Below, one piece after another: positions 8,104 to 17,895 of a stretch of 64,000 nucleotides of DNA. The number at the start of each line of letters is the position of its first letter. The stretch's first letter is position 1. The notes beneath the pieces were generated by a model, which saw nothing but the letters and a program-made list of their open reading frames with translations, made no database searches and was not told the DNA's origin. Made by a program: the position numbers and the translations under genes. This DNA comes from Roseateles saccharophilus (GTDB lineage Bacteria > Pseudomonadota > Gammaproteobacteria > Burkholderiales > Burkholderiaceae_C), in contig NZ_SMBU01000025.1 of NCBI RefSeq assembly GCF_004342485.1, positions 1 through 64,000 of the forward strand, written 5' to 3'.

Positions 8104-9499
8104 GCGCCGCCGGCAGCGTCACCCGCACGCGCAGCCCGCAGCCGCCTGCAGGGGCGAGCAGCTCGACGCGGCCCTGGTGGGCGCGGGCGATGTCACGCAC
8201 GATGGCCAGGCCCAGGCCCGAGCCCGGCTTGCCCTGGGCGACGGCAGCGGGCGAGCGGTAGAAACGCTCGAAGACCTGCTCCTGCTCCGCCGCGGCGATG
8301 CCGGGGCCGTCGTCCTCGACCTCGATGACGACGCCGTCGGCGAGCGCCACGCGCACGTCCACGCGGCCGCCCTCGCGGCCGTAGAGGATGGCGTTGTCGA
8401 TCAGGTTGGCGATCAGCTCGCGCAGCAGCAGGCCGTTGCCGGCGACGAGGGCTGGCCCGGGAGGCTCCTCGAAGCCGAGGTCGATGGATTTCTTGCGCGC
8501 CAGGCCGACATGGTCGAGCGCGGTCTGGCGCGCCAGCTCGACCACGTCGACCAACTCCCGGCGCCAGGCCGCCAGGCCATCGGGGTCGGAGCGCGCCTGC
8601 AGCAGCAACTGCGACACCAGGCGGCTCAGGCGGTCGACATCGCCGAGCACGTCGCGCAGCGTCTGCTGCGCGAGCTCGGGCCGGTTCTGGCGCAGGCAGT
8701 ATTCGATCTGCGTGCGCATCTCGGCCAGCGGCGTGCGCATCTGGTGCGAGGCGTCCGTGGTCAGCCGCTGCCGGCTCGTCAACACGCGCTCCAGGCGCGA
8801 GGTGTGCTGGTTCAACGCCTCGATGACGGGCCGCACCTCGGCCTGCACCGTGCTCGGGTCGATGGGGCTGAGGTCAGACGGTGAGCGCTGCTCGACGCTG
8901 CGGCGCAGCCGCGCCAGCGGCTTCAGGCCACGCACCAGGCCGAGCCAGACGAAGATCGCGGCCGCGATGATCAACGCGCTCTGGCGCGTCAGCCCCTCGA
9001 CGACGATCTGGCGCGACAGTGCTTCCCGCGCCTCGCCGGTCTCCGCGACGAGGATGAGGGCCGGCGCCGCGATGTCGGTGCCGTAGAACTGCTTGGCAAG
9101 GGCGACGAGATGGATGCGCTCGCCGCGGTAGTCGGCCGTGTAGAGGATCAGCTCGGCGCCGGGGGCACGCGGGACCTTGGGCAGCGGCAGGTCGTCGTAG
9201 CCGGTCACCGTCTGCCCGGCGGGCGACACGACGCGATAGAAAATGCGCTCCTGGATGTTGGACTCCAGCAGCTCGAGGGCGGCATAGGGCAGGTCGACGA
9301 CGAGCTCGCCGTCCTTGTAGGCGACGTCCTCGGCGATGGCCTCGGCCGAGGCGGTGAGCAGGCGGTCGAAGGCCATGTCGGCCGTGGACACCGCCGCCCG
9401 GTTGCTCAGCCAGGCATTGAGCGTGAGCAGCAGCAGCAGCGGCGGCAGCAGCCAGCGCAGCAGCTGCAGGCGCAGGCTTTCAGACGGCCTCGAGAACAT
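8096..9499 (-). CDS. Sensor histidine kinase, TctE-like
   Basis: This 467-residue inner-membrane sensor has a first membrane helix at about 14-30 and a periplasmic domain of the tricarboxylate-sensor (2CSK_N) kind at about 35-170. A second helix lies at about 174-190 and a HAMP-like linker follows. The phospho-acceptor is His252 in DASHQMRTPLAEM. The ATPase domain has an N box at 361-372 (Asn365, Asn369), DDGPGIA and SGLGLAIVRD. The start ATG lies 20 bases inside the response-regulator gene, so the two are co-translated. By analogy with TctE it may sense a carboxylate and control the porin or binding-protein genes beside it; the ligand is not shown by the sequence. Confidence 0.93.
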   Translation of the reverse strand: MFSRPSESLRLQLLRWLLPPLLLLLTLNAWLSNRAAVSTADMAFDRLLTASAEAIAEDVAYKDGELVVDLPYAALELLESNIQERIFYRVVSPAGQTVTGYDDLPLPKVPRAPGAELILYTADYRGERIHLVALAKQFYGTDIAAPALILVAETGEAREALSRQIVVEGLTRQSALIIAAAIFVWLGLVRGLKPLARLRRSVEQRSPSDLSPIDPSTVQAEVRPVIEALNQHTSRLERVLTSRQRLTTDASHQMRTPLAEMRTQIEYCLRQNRPELAQQTLRDVLGDVDRLSRLVSQLLLQARSDPDGLAAWRRELVDVVELARQTALDHVGLARKKSIDLGFEEPPGPALVAGNGLLLRELIANLIDNAILYGREGGRVDVRVALADGVVIEVEDDGPGIAAAEQEQVFERFYRSPAAVAQGKPGSGLGLAIVRDIARAHQGRVELLAPAGGCGLRVRVTLPAAPT

Positions 9500-10145
9500 A
9501 GCCCAGGCCGCGCAGCGTCGTGATCTGCACGCCGCTGTCCAGCAGCTGCTTGCGCAGGCGGTGGATGTAGATCTCGACGACGTCCTGCGAGGTGGTGGCG
9601 TCGAGCGAGAAGACCTGCTCGTAGAGCTTGGCCTTGCTGACCGCCTTGCCGGCGCGCAGCAGCAGGGCCTCCAGCACCGCATGCTCCTTGGGCCGCAGCG
9701 CCATGCGCTGCCCGGCGAGCGAGAAGACGCGGCTGCTGCCGTCGTACTCCAGCGCACCGAGGCTGAGCCGCGACACGGGCTGGCCATGCGCGCGGCGCAG
9801 CACCGCCTGCAGCCGCGCCTCCAGCTCGGCGAGGTCGAAGGGCTTGGGCAGGTAGTCGTCGGCGCCGAGGTTGAGCCCGCGCACGCGGTCCTCCAGCTCG
9901 CCGCGCGCGGTCAGGATCACGACGGGCGTTGCATTGCCGCGCGCGCGCAGGCGCTCCAGCACGGTCAGGCCATCCATCGACGGCAGCGACAGGTCGAGCA
10001 CGATCGCGTCGTAGTGCTCCGTGCTGAGCATGGAATCGGCCTGCACGCCGTCGTGGCTGACGTCCACCGCATAGCCATGCTGCCTCAGCGCCTTGCTCAG
10101 CCAGGCGGCCAATTTCACACTGTCTTCGACAAGCAGCAGGCGCAT
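9480..10145 (-). CDS. Response regulator, OmpR/TctD-like
   Basis: This 221-residue transcription factor has a receiver domain with acidic residues at 7-8, phospho-acceptor Asp51, Thr79 and Lys101. A winged-helix DNA-binding domain spans about 125-219, including RPKEHAVLEALL and DVVEIYIHRLRKQL. It precedes and overlaps the TctE-like kinase by 20 bases. It is divergent from the porin gene across about 180 bases, which makes the porin a natural target. Longer in-frame extensions upstream lack receiver sequence, so the ATG at 10145 was chosen. Confidence 0.95.
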   Translation of the reverse strand: MRLLLVEDSVKLAAWLSKALRQHGYAVDVSHDGVQADSMLSTEHYDAIVLDLSLPSMDGLTVLERLRARGNATPVVILTARGELEDRVRGLNLGADDYLPKPFDLAELEARLQAVLRRAHGQPVSRLSLGALEYDGSSRVFSLAGQRMALRPKEHAVLEALLLRAGKAVSKAKLYEQVFSLDATTSQDVVEIYIHRLRKQLLDSGVQITTLRGLGYVLEAV

Positions 10146-10329
10146 GGGCGCAAGGGGTGCAAAGCGGATCGGGGCGCCATTTGGCCGTATGTCTGGCGCA
10201 ACGCGGATCAGGGTTTTCCAACGAGCTGCCCAAACTAAAGCGGCGCGAAAGCTGCTGAAAAAAAGAATGCGCGCCGTGCCCTTCCGAGGCGCTCCAGCAG
10301 CGCCATCCATCACAAACAGGAGATAAGCG

Positions 10330-11679
10330 ATGAAGCAGACCCTCATCAGCGCGGCCGTGCTCGCCGCATTTGCCGCCGCCACCCCGGCCCGCGCGGACGA
10401 ACTGGCCGACCTCAAGGCCGAGATCGCGGCGCAGAAGCAGGCCGCCGCGGCCCAGCAGGCTCGGCTCGATGCGCTGGAGAAGAAGCTGGCCGGCGTGCAG
10501 CAGGCCACCGAGCAGCAAGCCGCCGCGGCCAAGCAGGCGGCCGCAGCGCCCCAGGCGAACCCGGCCAATGGCTATGCCTACGGCCAGGGCCTGACCGTCA
10601 ACGCCGGTGGTGCCCAGCTGAACCTCTACGGCCTCATCGACGTGAGCTATGTGCACGCCAACCACCTCGCCGCCGGTGCCGCCACCACCGGCCCGCGCGT
10701 GGCCTGGTTCAGCGGCAACCGCTGGGGCATGACCGGCAAGCGCCCGATGGGCGACAGCGGCCTGGACATGATCTTCCGCCTGGAAGCCGAGTACACCAGC
10801 CAGAACGGCGAGTTCGACGACAACACGCAGATGTTCGGCCGCGACTCCTGGGTCGGCGTGCAGAGCGATGCGCTCGGCAAGCTGACGCTGGGCTACCAGG
10901 ATGCGCCCTCCCGCGACGCCATCGGCTCGGCCATCTACGGCGACGCCTACGGCAGCGCCACGCCTTCGCTGGAAGAAGGCGGCTACAGCAACAACAACAA
11001 CTTCAAGCACCTGATCTTCTACGCAGGCAGCGCGACCGGCACCCGCATGACCAACAGCGTGGTCTGGAAGAAGGACTTCAAGAACGGCCTGTTCGCGAGC
11101 GCGGCCTACCAGTTCAACGGTGCAGGCAGCGCCGGTGGCTTCGGCAACAACACCACCAAGCAGGCCACGCTGGCCTATGCCGGCGGCGCCTACAACCTGG
11201 CTGGCTTCGTGACCTCGGCCAGCATCGCCGGCAACACGCACAATTCGTACTCCTTCGGCGGCAACTACACGGTCGGCCCGCTGCGCCTGAACGCCGGCTA
11301 CTACCACTACACCGCGCAGCAGAACGCAGCACTCGGCGACCGCAAGGACGACGCCTACACGCTGTCGGGCAAGTACACGCTGACCAAGAACGTCGACTTC
11401 GAGCTGGGCTACGAGACCGAGAAGTCCAAGAACGCGGCCTTCGGCAAGGATGGCGCCGTCATGGGCCCGATCCGCGCCTTCAACGACGGCTCTGCCGCGA
11501 CGACCGCCGTCAACGGCACCCGCTCGACGCTGTACGCCTCGGTCTTCTATCACTTCGACAAGTTCACCGAGGTCTACCTGGCCGGCGACTACATGAAGCT
11601 GAAGGACGGCTCGTCCCTCAAGGTCGACGGCAGCCAGAACCAGACCGAACTCGCGGTCGGCATGCGCACCCGCTTCTGA
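10330..11679 (+). CDS. Gram-negative porin with N-terminal coiled coil
   Basis: This 449-residue outer-membrane channel has a signal peptide of about 22 residues (cleavage after ARA). An Ala/Gln-rich predicted coiled coil follows at about 25-75, probably spanning the periplasm or binding peptidoglycan. Then comes a 16-strand-type porin barrel beginning at LNLYGLIDVSY and ending in a C-terminal Phe (GMRTRF), the usual outer-membrane sorting signal. A good ribosome-binding site (CAGGAGATAAGCG) precedes the ATG and a terminator follows the stop. The neighbouring TctD/TctE genes run divergently, suggesting regulated uptake of small organic acids; that is inference. Confidence 0.93.
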   Translation: MKQTLISAAVLAAFAAATPARADELADLKAEIAAQKQAAAAQQARLDALEKKLAGVQQATEQQAAAAKQAAAAPQANPANGYAYGQGLTVNAGGAQLNLYGLIDVSYVHANHLAAGAATTGPRVAWFSGNRWGMTGKRPMGDSGLDMIFRLEAEYTSQNGEFDDNTQMFGRDSWVGVQSDALGKLTLGYQDAPSRDAIGSAIYGDAYGSATPSLEEGGYSNNNNFKHLIFYAGSATGTRMTNSVVWKKDFKNGLFASAAYQFNGAGSAGGFGNNTTKQATLAYAGGAYNLAGFVTSASIAGNTHNSYSFGGNYTVGPLRLNAGYYHYTAQQNAALGDRKDDAYTLSGKYTLTKNVDFELGYETEKSKNAAFGKDGAVMGPIRAFNDGSAATTAVNGTRSTLYASVFYHFDKFTEVYLAGDYMKLKDGSSLKVDGSQNQTELAVGMRTRF

Positions 11680-11700
11680 TCTGAGCCTGCGCCCCTGAAG

Positions 11701-11735
11701 AGCCTGCCCCGGCATGTCCGGTGGCAGGCTTTTTT
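11701..11735 (+). terminator. Intrinsic terminator after the porin gene
   Basis: AGCCTGCC pairs with GGCAGGCT around a loop that contains a second CCGG pairing, followed by six T residues. It terminates the porin transcript. Read on the other strand, the stem could also slow transcription leaving glgA. Confidence 0.9.
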
Positions 11736-11738
11736 GTT

Positions 11739-13196
11739 TCAGCTTGCGAGCAGGCCGTCGTACACCTCGACATAGCGCCGCGCTGCAGCGTCCCAGCCAA
11801 AGTGCTGGCGCATGGCCGCAGCACGCACGCGGGCCCAGTTGTCCTGGCGGCTCCAAAGTGCAAAGGCGCGCCGCAGCGCACGGCGGCAGGCGTCGGCCGT
11901 GAAGGCGCTGAAGACAAAACCCGTCGCCGTATCGGCGGCAAGGTCTTCGAGCGTGCAGTCGACCACCGTGTCGGCCAGGCCGCCGACACGGTGCACCAGT
12001 GGCAGCGCGCCATAGCTCAGGCCGTAGAGCTGGGTCAGGCCGCAGGGCTCGAAACGGCTGGGCACCAGCACGACGTCGCTGCCGGCGACGATGCGATGCG
12101 CCAGGCCCTCGTCCATGCCGGTGCGGCGGGCCACCCGGCCGGGATGCCTGGCGGCGGCATCGGCAAAGGCCGCCTCCAGGCGCGCGTCGCCACTGCCCAG
12201 CACGACGAGCTGGCCACCGCGGTCGATCAGCTCGTCCAGCGTCTCCAGCACCAGCGGCAGCCCCTTCTGCTCGGTCAGCCGGCTGACGATGCCGAAAAGG
12301 GGTGCGTCGGGCTGCTCCGCAAGCCCGCATTCGCGCTGCAGCGCGGCCTTGCAGGCGGCCTTGCCCGACGCGTCCTGCGCGTCGTAGCGGGCCGCGATGG
12401 CCGCGTCGCCAGAGGGCGACCAGACGCCATAGTCCACGCCGTTCAGGATGCCGTGCAGCACGCCGGCGCGATGGCGCAGCAGGCCGTCGAGGCCGCAGCC
12501 CTGCTCGGGCGTCTGGATCTCGCGTGCATAGCTGGGGCTGACCGTCGTGATCGCGTCGGCGAAATGCAGGCCGGCCTTCATGAAGCTCAGCTGGCCGTAG
12601 AACTCCAGGCCCTCCACCGCATAGTGCTGCGGCGGCAGGCCCAGGTCGCAGAAGTGGCCGGCCGGAAACAGGCCCTGGTAGGCCAGGTTGTGCACGGTGA
12701 AGACCGTCCGCGCCTCGCTGCGGCGGCGCGAGCGGCTGGCGGCGATGTGGGCGCAGGCCAGGCCGGCATGCCAGTCATGGGCATGCACGATCTCGGGCTT
12801 CCAGCTGCCGTCCACGCCCTCGGCCAGCCGCGCCGCCGCCAGGCCCAGCAGCGCAAAGCGGCGGTGGTTGTCGACATAGGCCACGCCCGCCGCGTCGCCA
12901 TAGGGGTTGCCGGGGCGGTCGAACAGGCCCGGCGCATCCAGCACGTAGACGGGCATCGCAAAGCCCGGCAGCCGGCCGCGCAGCAGCGCCGCCCTGCCCT
13001 CGCTCCACGGCAGGGCCACGGGCGCGACGGCGCATTCGCCGCTCAGGGATTCGCGGATGGCCGGGAAGCCCGGCACCAGCAGGCGCGGCTGCGCGCCCAC
13101 CGCGGCCAGCGCCGCCGGCAGCGCGCCGGCCACGTCGGCCAGGCCGCCGGTCTTCAGCAGCGGGAAGAGCTCGGCGCTGACCTGCAGGACACGCAT
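11739..13196 (-). CDS. glgA: Glycogen synthase (ADP-glucose type)
   Basis: This GT5 glycosyltransferase (485 residues) adds glucose from ADP-glucose to the non-reducing ends of alpha-1,4-glucan. The N-terminal domain carries the sugar-nucleotide loop KTGGLADV with Lys15, and VHAHDWHAGL. The C-terminal domain has SRLTEQKG and the catalytic-region SRFEPCGLTQLYGL. Its ATG overlaps the glgC stop by one base (TGATG), so synthesis of substrate-producing and substrate-using enzymes is coupled. No branching (glgB) or debranching (glgX) gene lies in the window. Confidence 0.97.
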   Translation of the reverse strand: MRVLQVSAELFPLLKTGGLADVAGALPAALAAVGAQPRLLVPGFPAIRESLSGECAVAPVALPWSEGRAALLRGRLPGFAMPVYVLDAPGLFDRPGNPYGDAAGVAYVDNHRRFALLGLAAARLAEGVDGSWKPEIVHAHDWHAGLACAHIAASRSRRRSEARTVFTVHNLAYQGLFPAGHFCDLGLPPQHYAVEGLEFYGQLSFMKAGLHFADAITTVSPSYAREIQTPEQGCGLDGLLRHRAGVLHGILNGVDYGVWSPSGDAAIAARYDAQDASGKAACKAALQRECGLAEQPDAPLFGIVSRLTEQKGLPLVLETLDELIDRGGQLVVLGSGDARLEAAFADAAARHPGRVARRTGMDEGLAHRIVAGSDVVLVPSRFEPCGLTQLYGLSYGALPLVHRVGGLADTVVDCTLEDLAADTATGFVFSAFTADACRRALRRAFALWSRQDNWARVRAAAMRQHFGWDAAARRYVEVYDGLLAS

Positions 13197-14455
13197 CACA
13201 GGCGGGCCAGCATCTGCTTGGTGATCAGCACGACGCCGTTCTCGGTGCGCTCGAAGCGGGCCGCGTCCAGCGCGGCGTCCTCGCCGACGACGAGGCCGTC
13301 GGGGATCTCGCAGGCGCGGTCCACGATGACCTTGGTCAGCCGGCAGCTGCGCCCCACCGACACGCCCGGCAGCAGCACGCTCTGGTGGATATTGCAGAAA
13401 GAGCGGATGCGCACATTGCTGAACAGCACCGACTGCACGACATGCGAGCCCGACACGATGCAGCCGCCGCTGACGATGGTGTTGACCGTCATGCCGTGCA
13501 TGCCGTTGTGGTCGGGGATGAATTTGGCCGGCGGCAGCTGGCGCTGGTAGGTCCAGATCGGCCAGTCGGTGTCGTAGATGTCGAGCTCGGGGCTGATGGA
13601 GGCGAGGTCCAGGTTGGCGGCCCAGAAGGCGTCCAGCGTGCCGACGTCGCGCCAGTAGGGCGGCGCCCCGTTGGCATTGCTGATGCAGCTCATGCCAAAG
13701 GGGTGGGCCACGGCGCGGCCCTCGGCCACGGTCTTGGGGATGACGTCCTTGCCGAAGTCGTGGCTGGACTCGGCGTCCGCCAGATCCTCGTCCAGCAGGC
13801 GATAGAGGTAGTCGGCGTTGAAGATATAGATGCCCATGCTGGCCAGGCACACACCGTCGCGGCCGGGCATGGTGGGCGGGTCGGCCGGCTTCTCCTTGAA
13901 GGCCGTGATGCGGCGCTCACCGTCCACGGCCATCACGCCGAAGGCGCTGGCCTCGGCCCTGGGCACCTCGATGCAGCCCACCGTGCAGCCCGCAGCCGTG
14001 GCGACATGGTCAACCAGCATGCTGGAGTAGTCCATCTTGTAGACGTGGTCGCCGGCCAGCACGACGATGTACTCGGCGCCGGTGCTCTGGATGATGTCCA
14101 GGTTCTGGTAGACGGCATCGGCCGTGCCGCGGTACCAGCTCTCCTCGTCGACACGCTGCTGGGCCGGCATCAGGTCCACCGTCTCGTTCAGCTCCGCGCG
14201 CAGGAAGCTCCAGCCGCGCTGGATGTGGCGCAGCAGCGAATGGCTCTTGTACTGCGTGACGACGCCGATGCGGCGGATGCCGCTGTTCACGCAGTTGCTG
14301 AGCGCGAAGTCGACGATGCGGAACTTGCCGCCGAAATAGACCGCCGGCTTGGCACGCGAATCGGTCAGCTGCTTGAGGCGGGAGCCGCGGCCGCCGGCCA
14401 GGACGAGGGCGATGGCGCGGCGCGCGAGCTGGTGGGGCGAGGCGACGGGGGGCAT
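13196..14455 (-). CDS. glgC: Glucose-1-phosphate adenylyltransferase
   Basis: It makes ADP-glucose from ATP and glucose-1-phosphate, the committed step of bacterial glycogen synthesis. The product is a tetrameric, allosteric cytoplasmic enzyme. The 419-residue chain has the nucleotidyltransferase core ([33 protein letters not shown]) and a C-terminal left-handed beta-helix from about 310. I chose the ATG at 14455, which is preceded by GGAG. An in-frame TTG six codons upstream (14473) lies inside a LacI-type operator and is less likely. It forms an operon with glgA. Confidence 0.96.
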   Translation of the reverse strand: MPPVASPHQLARRAIALVLAGGRGSRLKQLTDSRAKPAVYFGGKFRIVDFALSNCVNSGIRRIGVVTQYKSHSLLRHIQRGWSFLRAELNETVDLMPAQQRVDEESWYRGTADAVYQNLDIIQSTGAEYIVVLAGDHVYKMDYSSMLVDHVATAAGCTVGCIEVPRAEASAFGVMAVDGERRITAFKEKPADPPTMPGRDGVCLASMGIYIFNADYLYRLLDEDLADAESSHDFGKDVIPKTVAEGRAVAHPFGMSCISNANGAPPYWRDVGTLDAFWAANLDLASISPELDIYDTDWPIWTYQRQLPPAKFIPDHNGMHGMTVNTIVSGGCIVSGSHVVQSVLFSNVRIRSFCNIHQSVLLPGVSVGRSCRLTKVIVDRACEIPDGLVVGEDAALDAARFERTENGVVLITKQMLARL

Positions 14456-14467
14456 GGGAGTCTCCGA

Positions 14468-14483
14468 CTGCAAACGCTTGCAG
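14468..14483 (-). promoter_or_regulatory. LacI/GalR-family operator upstream of glgC
   Basis: CTGCAAACGCTTGCAG is a 16-bp perfect palindrome that fits the LacI-family consensus TGNAANCGNTTNCA at every fixed position. It starts 13 bases upstream of the chosen glgC ATG, so a bound repressor would block transcription of glgCA. No LacI-family gene lies in the window. Confidence 0.7.
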
Positions 14484-14561
14484 TGTGCGACAACGAGCTC
14501 ATCGCCTCGCTGCGGGCTTCCCCTCAGGCCTGGCCCTCGTTCCTTCGTCGGCCGCGGCTGG

Positions 14562-15332
14562 TCAAGCCTTCTGCCGCTGGCTCTCGTAGAGGCAGATGGC
14601 CGCCGCCGCCGCGACGTTGAGCGATTCCTCGCCGCCCGGCTGCGGGATGCCCACGGTCAGCGCGCAGCGAGCCATCAGCTCGGGCGACACGCCCTGCCCT
14701 TCGTGGCCCATGACCCAGGCGCAGGGCGAAGGCAGCGCGATGCGGTTCAGCACATGCTCGGTGTGCGAGCTGGTGGCGATCAGTGGCACCGCCAGCGCGG
14801 CGAGGTCGTCGGCCGCCAGGCCCTCGATAAGGCGCAGTCCGAAATGCGCGCCCTGCCCCGCTCGCACGACCTTAGGCGACCACAGCGCCGCCGTGCCCTT
14901 CAGCGCCAGCACCTGGCGCACGCCGAAGGCCGCCGCGCTGCGCAGGATGGCGCCGACATTGCCGGCGTCCTGCAGCCGGTCCAGCACGACGCTGGCGGCG
15001 TTCGCGTCGATGGCGGATGCGGCCGGCAGCGTCAGCTCGGCACCGATCTGCGCGGGCGATTCCAGGCCGCTCAGCGCCTTGAACAGCGCCGTGGGCACGA
15101 CGAGCACGCGCGGCGCCTGCTCGGCCAACGCACGCAGCACGGCGTCCTGCATCGCCGCCTCGGTGGCGACGACGAGGACCGGCGTCCAGCCGCGCTGCAG
15201 GGCCGCGCGCAGCAGGTGGTCGCCCTCGATCCAGACGCTGCCGGTCTTGCGGTAGCCGCCGGGCTCGGAGCCGAGCTTGCGCAGGCGCACCAGGGCCGGG
15301 TTGTCGCGCGAGGTGATGGTGTCGATCTTCAT
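14562..15332 (-). CDS. SpoU-family RNA 2'-O-methyltransferase
   Basis: This 256-residue SPOUT-fold methyltransferase probably modifies rRNA. An N-terminal substrate-binding domain ([15 protein letters not shown]) precedes the knotted SpoU domain with its three motifs: [28 protein letters not shown] and [18 protein letters not shown]. Its ATG overlaps the rnhB stop by four bases, making it the last gene of the envelope cluster. The exact nucleotide target (RlmB-like or TsnR-like) cannot be told from the sequence. Confidence 0.92.
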   Translation of the reverse strand: MKIDTITSRDNPALVRLRKLGSEPGGYRKTGSVWIEGDHLLRAALQRGWTPVLVVATEAAMQDAVLRALAEQAPRVLVVPTALFKALSGLESPAQIGAELTLPAASAIDANAASVVLDRLQDAGNVGAILRSAAAFGVRQVLALKGTAALWSPKVVRAGQGAHFGLRLIEGLAADDLAALAVPLIATSSHTEHVLNRIALPSPCAWVMGHEGQGVSPELMARCALTVGIPQPGGEESLNVAAAAAICLYESQRQKA

Positions 15333-15949
15333 TTTTCGCAAACCTCCCGCACTGGTGCAAAGCTGCGCCGGTGCCAAGGGCTGGCGCCATGCTCGCGCAG
15401 CGCGGCCAGGTGCTCGGGCGTGGGGTAGCCCTTGTGGGCCAGGAAGCCGTACTGCGGATAGCTCTCGTGCATGCGTTCGCAGAACAGGTCCCGCGCCACC
15501 TTGGCCAGGATGCTGGCCGCCGAGATGGCCTGCACCTTGGCGTCGCCCTTCACGATGGCCTCGGCCGGCATCGGCAGCACCGGGATGCGGTTGCCGTCCA
15601 CCAGCACGCGCACCGGCTTCAGACGCAGGCCGGCCACGGCGCGCTGCATGGCCAGCATCGTGGCCTGCAGGATGTTGAGGCGGTCGATCTCCTCGGCGCT
15701 GGCCTCGGCGATGCAGCAGCACAGCGCCTTGGCGCGGATCTCGTCGAACAGGCGCGCACGCTTGCCCGGGCTCAGCACCTTGGAATCAGCCAGGCCGGCG
15801 ATGGGCTGCAACTCGTCCAGGATGACGGCGGCCGCGAACACCGGTCCGGCCAGCGGGCCGCGGCCGGCCTCGTCCACGCCGGCCACGAGGCCGGGCGGCG
15901 TCCAGTCGAGGGCGCCCTGCTCAGGCGCCGATGAGCGTCGCGATCGCAT
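15329..15949 (-). CDS. rnhB: Ribonuclease HII
   Basis: This enzyme cuts RNA in RNA-DNA hybrids and starts removal of misincorporated ribonucleotides. The 206-residue length is typical. The metal-binding start of the fold, [16 protein letters not shown] (Asp26, Glu27), is followed by LVDGNRIP and [16 protein letters not shown]. The start chosen (15949) overlaps the end of lpxB by 29 bases; upstream in-frame codons encode no conserved sequence. It is cotranscribed with lpxB, as in many betaproteobacteria. Confidence 0.94.
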   Translation of the reverse strand: MRSRRSSAPEQGALDWTPPGLVAGVDEAGRGPLAGPVFAAAVILDELQPIAGLADSKVLSPGKRARLFDEIRAKALCCCIAEASAEEIDRLNILQATMLAMQRAVAGLRLKPVRVLVDGNRIPVLPMPAEAIVKGDAKVQAISAASILAKVARDLFCERMHESYPQYGFLAHKGYPTPEHLAALREHGASPWHRRSFAPVREVCEK

Positions 15950-17045
15950 CGCTGGCACGCCGCGCGGTGTCTTGCCGCAGCAGCTCGTGGAGTTGGACAA
16001 AGCGCAGGCGCAGGGCTTGGCGGCGCGGCGCGTCGGCCAGCAGCGCCTCGGCCTCGCGGGCAAGGTTCTCGGGCGTGCAGGCCTGCTGGATCAGCTCGGG
16101 CACGAGGAACTCGCGCGCCAGGATATTGGGCAGGCCGACCCAGGGCAGCAGGCCCTTGCCCTTCATGCGCCACCAGTTGAGCCGGTTCATGCGGTAGGCG
16201 ATGACCATGGGCCGCTTGAACAACGCCGCCTCCAGCGTGGCCGTGCCGCTGGCCACCAACGTCAGGTCGCAGGCCGCCAGCGCCGCGTGGGACTGGCCGT
16301 CGACGAGCTGGATGTCCACGCCGCCGAGCATGGGCTCGACAAGGCCGCGCAAGCCCGGTACGACGGGCATCACGAAGCGTCGACCGGGTTTGGCCAGCAG
16401 CTTCGCGGCGCCGATCAGCGCCGGTGCGATGTGGTTGATCTCGCTCTTGCGGCTGCCGGGCAGCAGTGCGATGACGGTGTCGGCCTCGGGCAGCTTCAGG
16501 ACCTCGCGCGACGCGGTGCGCGGCGGCTCCATCGGAATGGCATCGGCGAGCGGATGGCCGACATAGGTCGCGCCGATGCCCGCCTTGTGCAGGATCTCGG
16601 GCTCGAAGGGGAAGAGGCAGAGCACATGGTCGGCCGCGACCCTGATCTTCTCGACGCGCTCGGGCCGCCAGGCCCAGATGGACGGGCAGACGAAGTGCAC
16701 GGTCCTGATGCCGGCCTCGCGCAGCCGCGCCTCCAGCCCGAAGTTGAAGTCGGGCGCGTCGACGCCGATGAAGACGTCGGGCCGGCTCGCGATGAGCCGC
16801 GTGCCGAGCTGCTTGCGGATGGACAGCAGTTCGCGCAGGTTCAGCAGCGCATCCACATAGCCGAAGATGGACAGCTTGCTGTGCGGCCACCAGGTCTCGA
16901 AGCCCTGGGCGATCATCTTCGGGCCGCCTATGCCTTCGGACTTCAGCCCCTGCCAGCGCGCACGCAGGCCTTGCAGCAGCAGGCCGGCCAGCAGGTCGCC
17001 GCTGGCCTCGCCGGCCACCATGCCGAGGCGGGGCGCGGTCTGCAT
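15921..17045 (-). CDS. lpxB: Lipid-A-disaccharide synthase
   Basis: This peripheral membrane GT19 enzyme joins UDP-2,3-diacylglucosamine and lipid X to form the lipid A disaccharide. The 374-residue chain shows the family start [16 protein letters not shown], then [10 protein letters not shown], the [13 protein letters not shown] region and a late [10 protein letters not shown] sugar-nucleotide site. It begins three bases after the lpxA stop and overlaps rnhB downstream. Confidence 0.97.
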   Translation of the reverse strand: MQTAPRLGMVAGEASGDLLAGLLLQGLRARWQGLKSEGIGGPKMIAQGFETWWPHSKLSIFGYVDALLNLRELLSIRKQLGTRLIASRPDVFIGVDAPDFNFGLEARLREAGIRTVHFVCPSIWAWRPERVEKIRVAADHVLCLFPFEPEILHKAGIGATYVGHPLADAIPMEPPRTASREVLKLPEADTVIALLPGSRKSEINHIAPALIGAAKLLAKPGRRFVMPVVPGLRGLVEPMLGGVDIQLVDGQSHAALAACDLTLVASGTATLEAALFKRPMVIAYRMNRLNWWRMKGKGLLPWVGLPNILAREFLVPELIQQACTPENLAREAEALLADAPRRQALRLRFVQLHELLRQDTARRASDAIATLIGA

Positions 17046-17048
17046 CGG

Positions 17049-17840
17049 TTATCGAACGATGCCGCGAGTGGAAGCGGCGAGGAAGCTCAGCATGCTGTCG
17101 ATGTCGCCATCGGCCGCGCCGCCGTCCGTGCCGCGCAATGCCGCGATGCCCGCCTTGGCTTCGTCCAGCGTATGGCCGCTGCGGTAGAGCAGCTTGAAGA
17201 TCTGGCGGATGACGGCGATGCGCTCGGCGCTGAAGTCGCGGCGCTTCAGACCCACGACGTTGACGGCGCGCGCGGCCAGCGGGTTGCCGTCCACGGTCAT
17301 GAAGGGCGGCACGTCCTGGGCCACATGGGCCTGGAAGCCGATCATCGCGTGGTCGCCGATGCGCATGCGCTGCAGGATGCCGGTCAGGCCGCCGATGGTG
17401 ACCCAGTCGCCCACCTGCACATGGCCGGCCAGCGTCGCGTTGTTGGCGAGCACGCATTCGTTGCCGATGACGACGTCGTGGGCCAGATGGCAGTAGGCCA
17501 TGATCCAGTTGTCGTTGCCCACCGTGGTCTCGCCACGGTCCTGCACCGTGCCGACATTCAGCGTGCAGAACTCGCGGACGGTGTTGCGGTCACCGATGAC
17601 GAGCTTGGTCGGTTCGCCGGCGTACTTCTTGTCCTGGTTGGCGGCGCCGATGGAGCCGAACTGGAAGAAGCGGTTGTTGCGGCCGATGGTCGTGTGGCCC
17701 TCGATGACGACATGCGGGCCGACGACGGTGCCGGCGCCGATCTTCACATGCGGGCCGATCAGCGAGTAGGCGCCGACCTCGACCGACGAGTCCAGCTCGG
17801 CGGCAGGGTCAATCAATGCTGTGGGATGAATCAAAGCCAT
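17049..17840 (-). CDS. lpxA: UDP-N-acetylglucosamine acyltransferase
   Basis: It transfers a hydroxyacyl chain from ACP to UDP-GlcNAc, the first step of lipid A synthesis. The 263-residue protein is a left-handed beta-helix of hexapeptide repeats ([17 protein letters not shown]). The catalytic His is His121 in [12 protein letters not shown] helical C-terminal domain includes [16 protein letters not shown]. It lies between fabZ and lpxB. A 130-base gap to fabZ, filled by a repeat element, breaks the otherwise overlapping gene chain. Confidence 0.98.
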   Translation of the reverse strand: MALIHPTALIDPAAELDSSVEVGAYSLIGPHVKIGAGTVVGPHVVIEGHTTIGRNNRFFQFGSIGAANQDKKYAGEPTKLVIGDRNTVREFCTLNVGTVQDRGETTVGNDNWIMAYCHLAHDVVIGNECVLANNATLAGHVQVGDWVTIGGLTGILQRMRIGDHAMIGFQAHVAQDVPPFMTVDGNPLAARAVNVVGLKRRDFSAERIAVIRQIFKLLYRSGHTLDEAKAGIAALRGTDGGAADGDIDSMLSFLAASTRGIVR

Positions 17841-17895
17841 GCCACCCCCAGAGAGGCACGTGCGGAGCGCGTGCTCGACTCCTCCTGCGGCACCC

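Noticed and set aside
14456-14473. Extended glgC start at TTG 14473
   Set aside because: It lies inside the LacI-type operator and adds six unconserved residues, while the ATG at 14455 has a proper GGAG.
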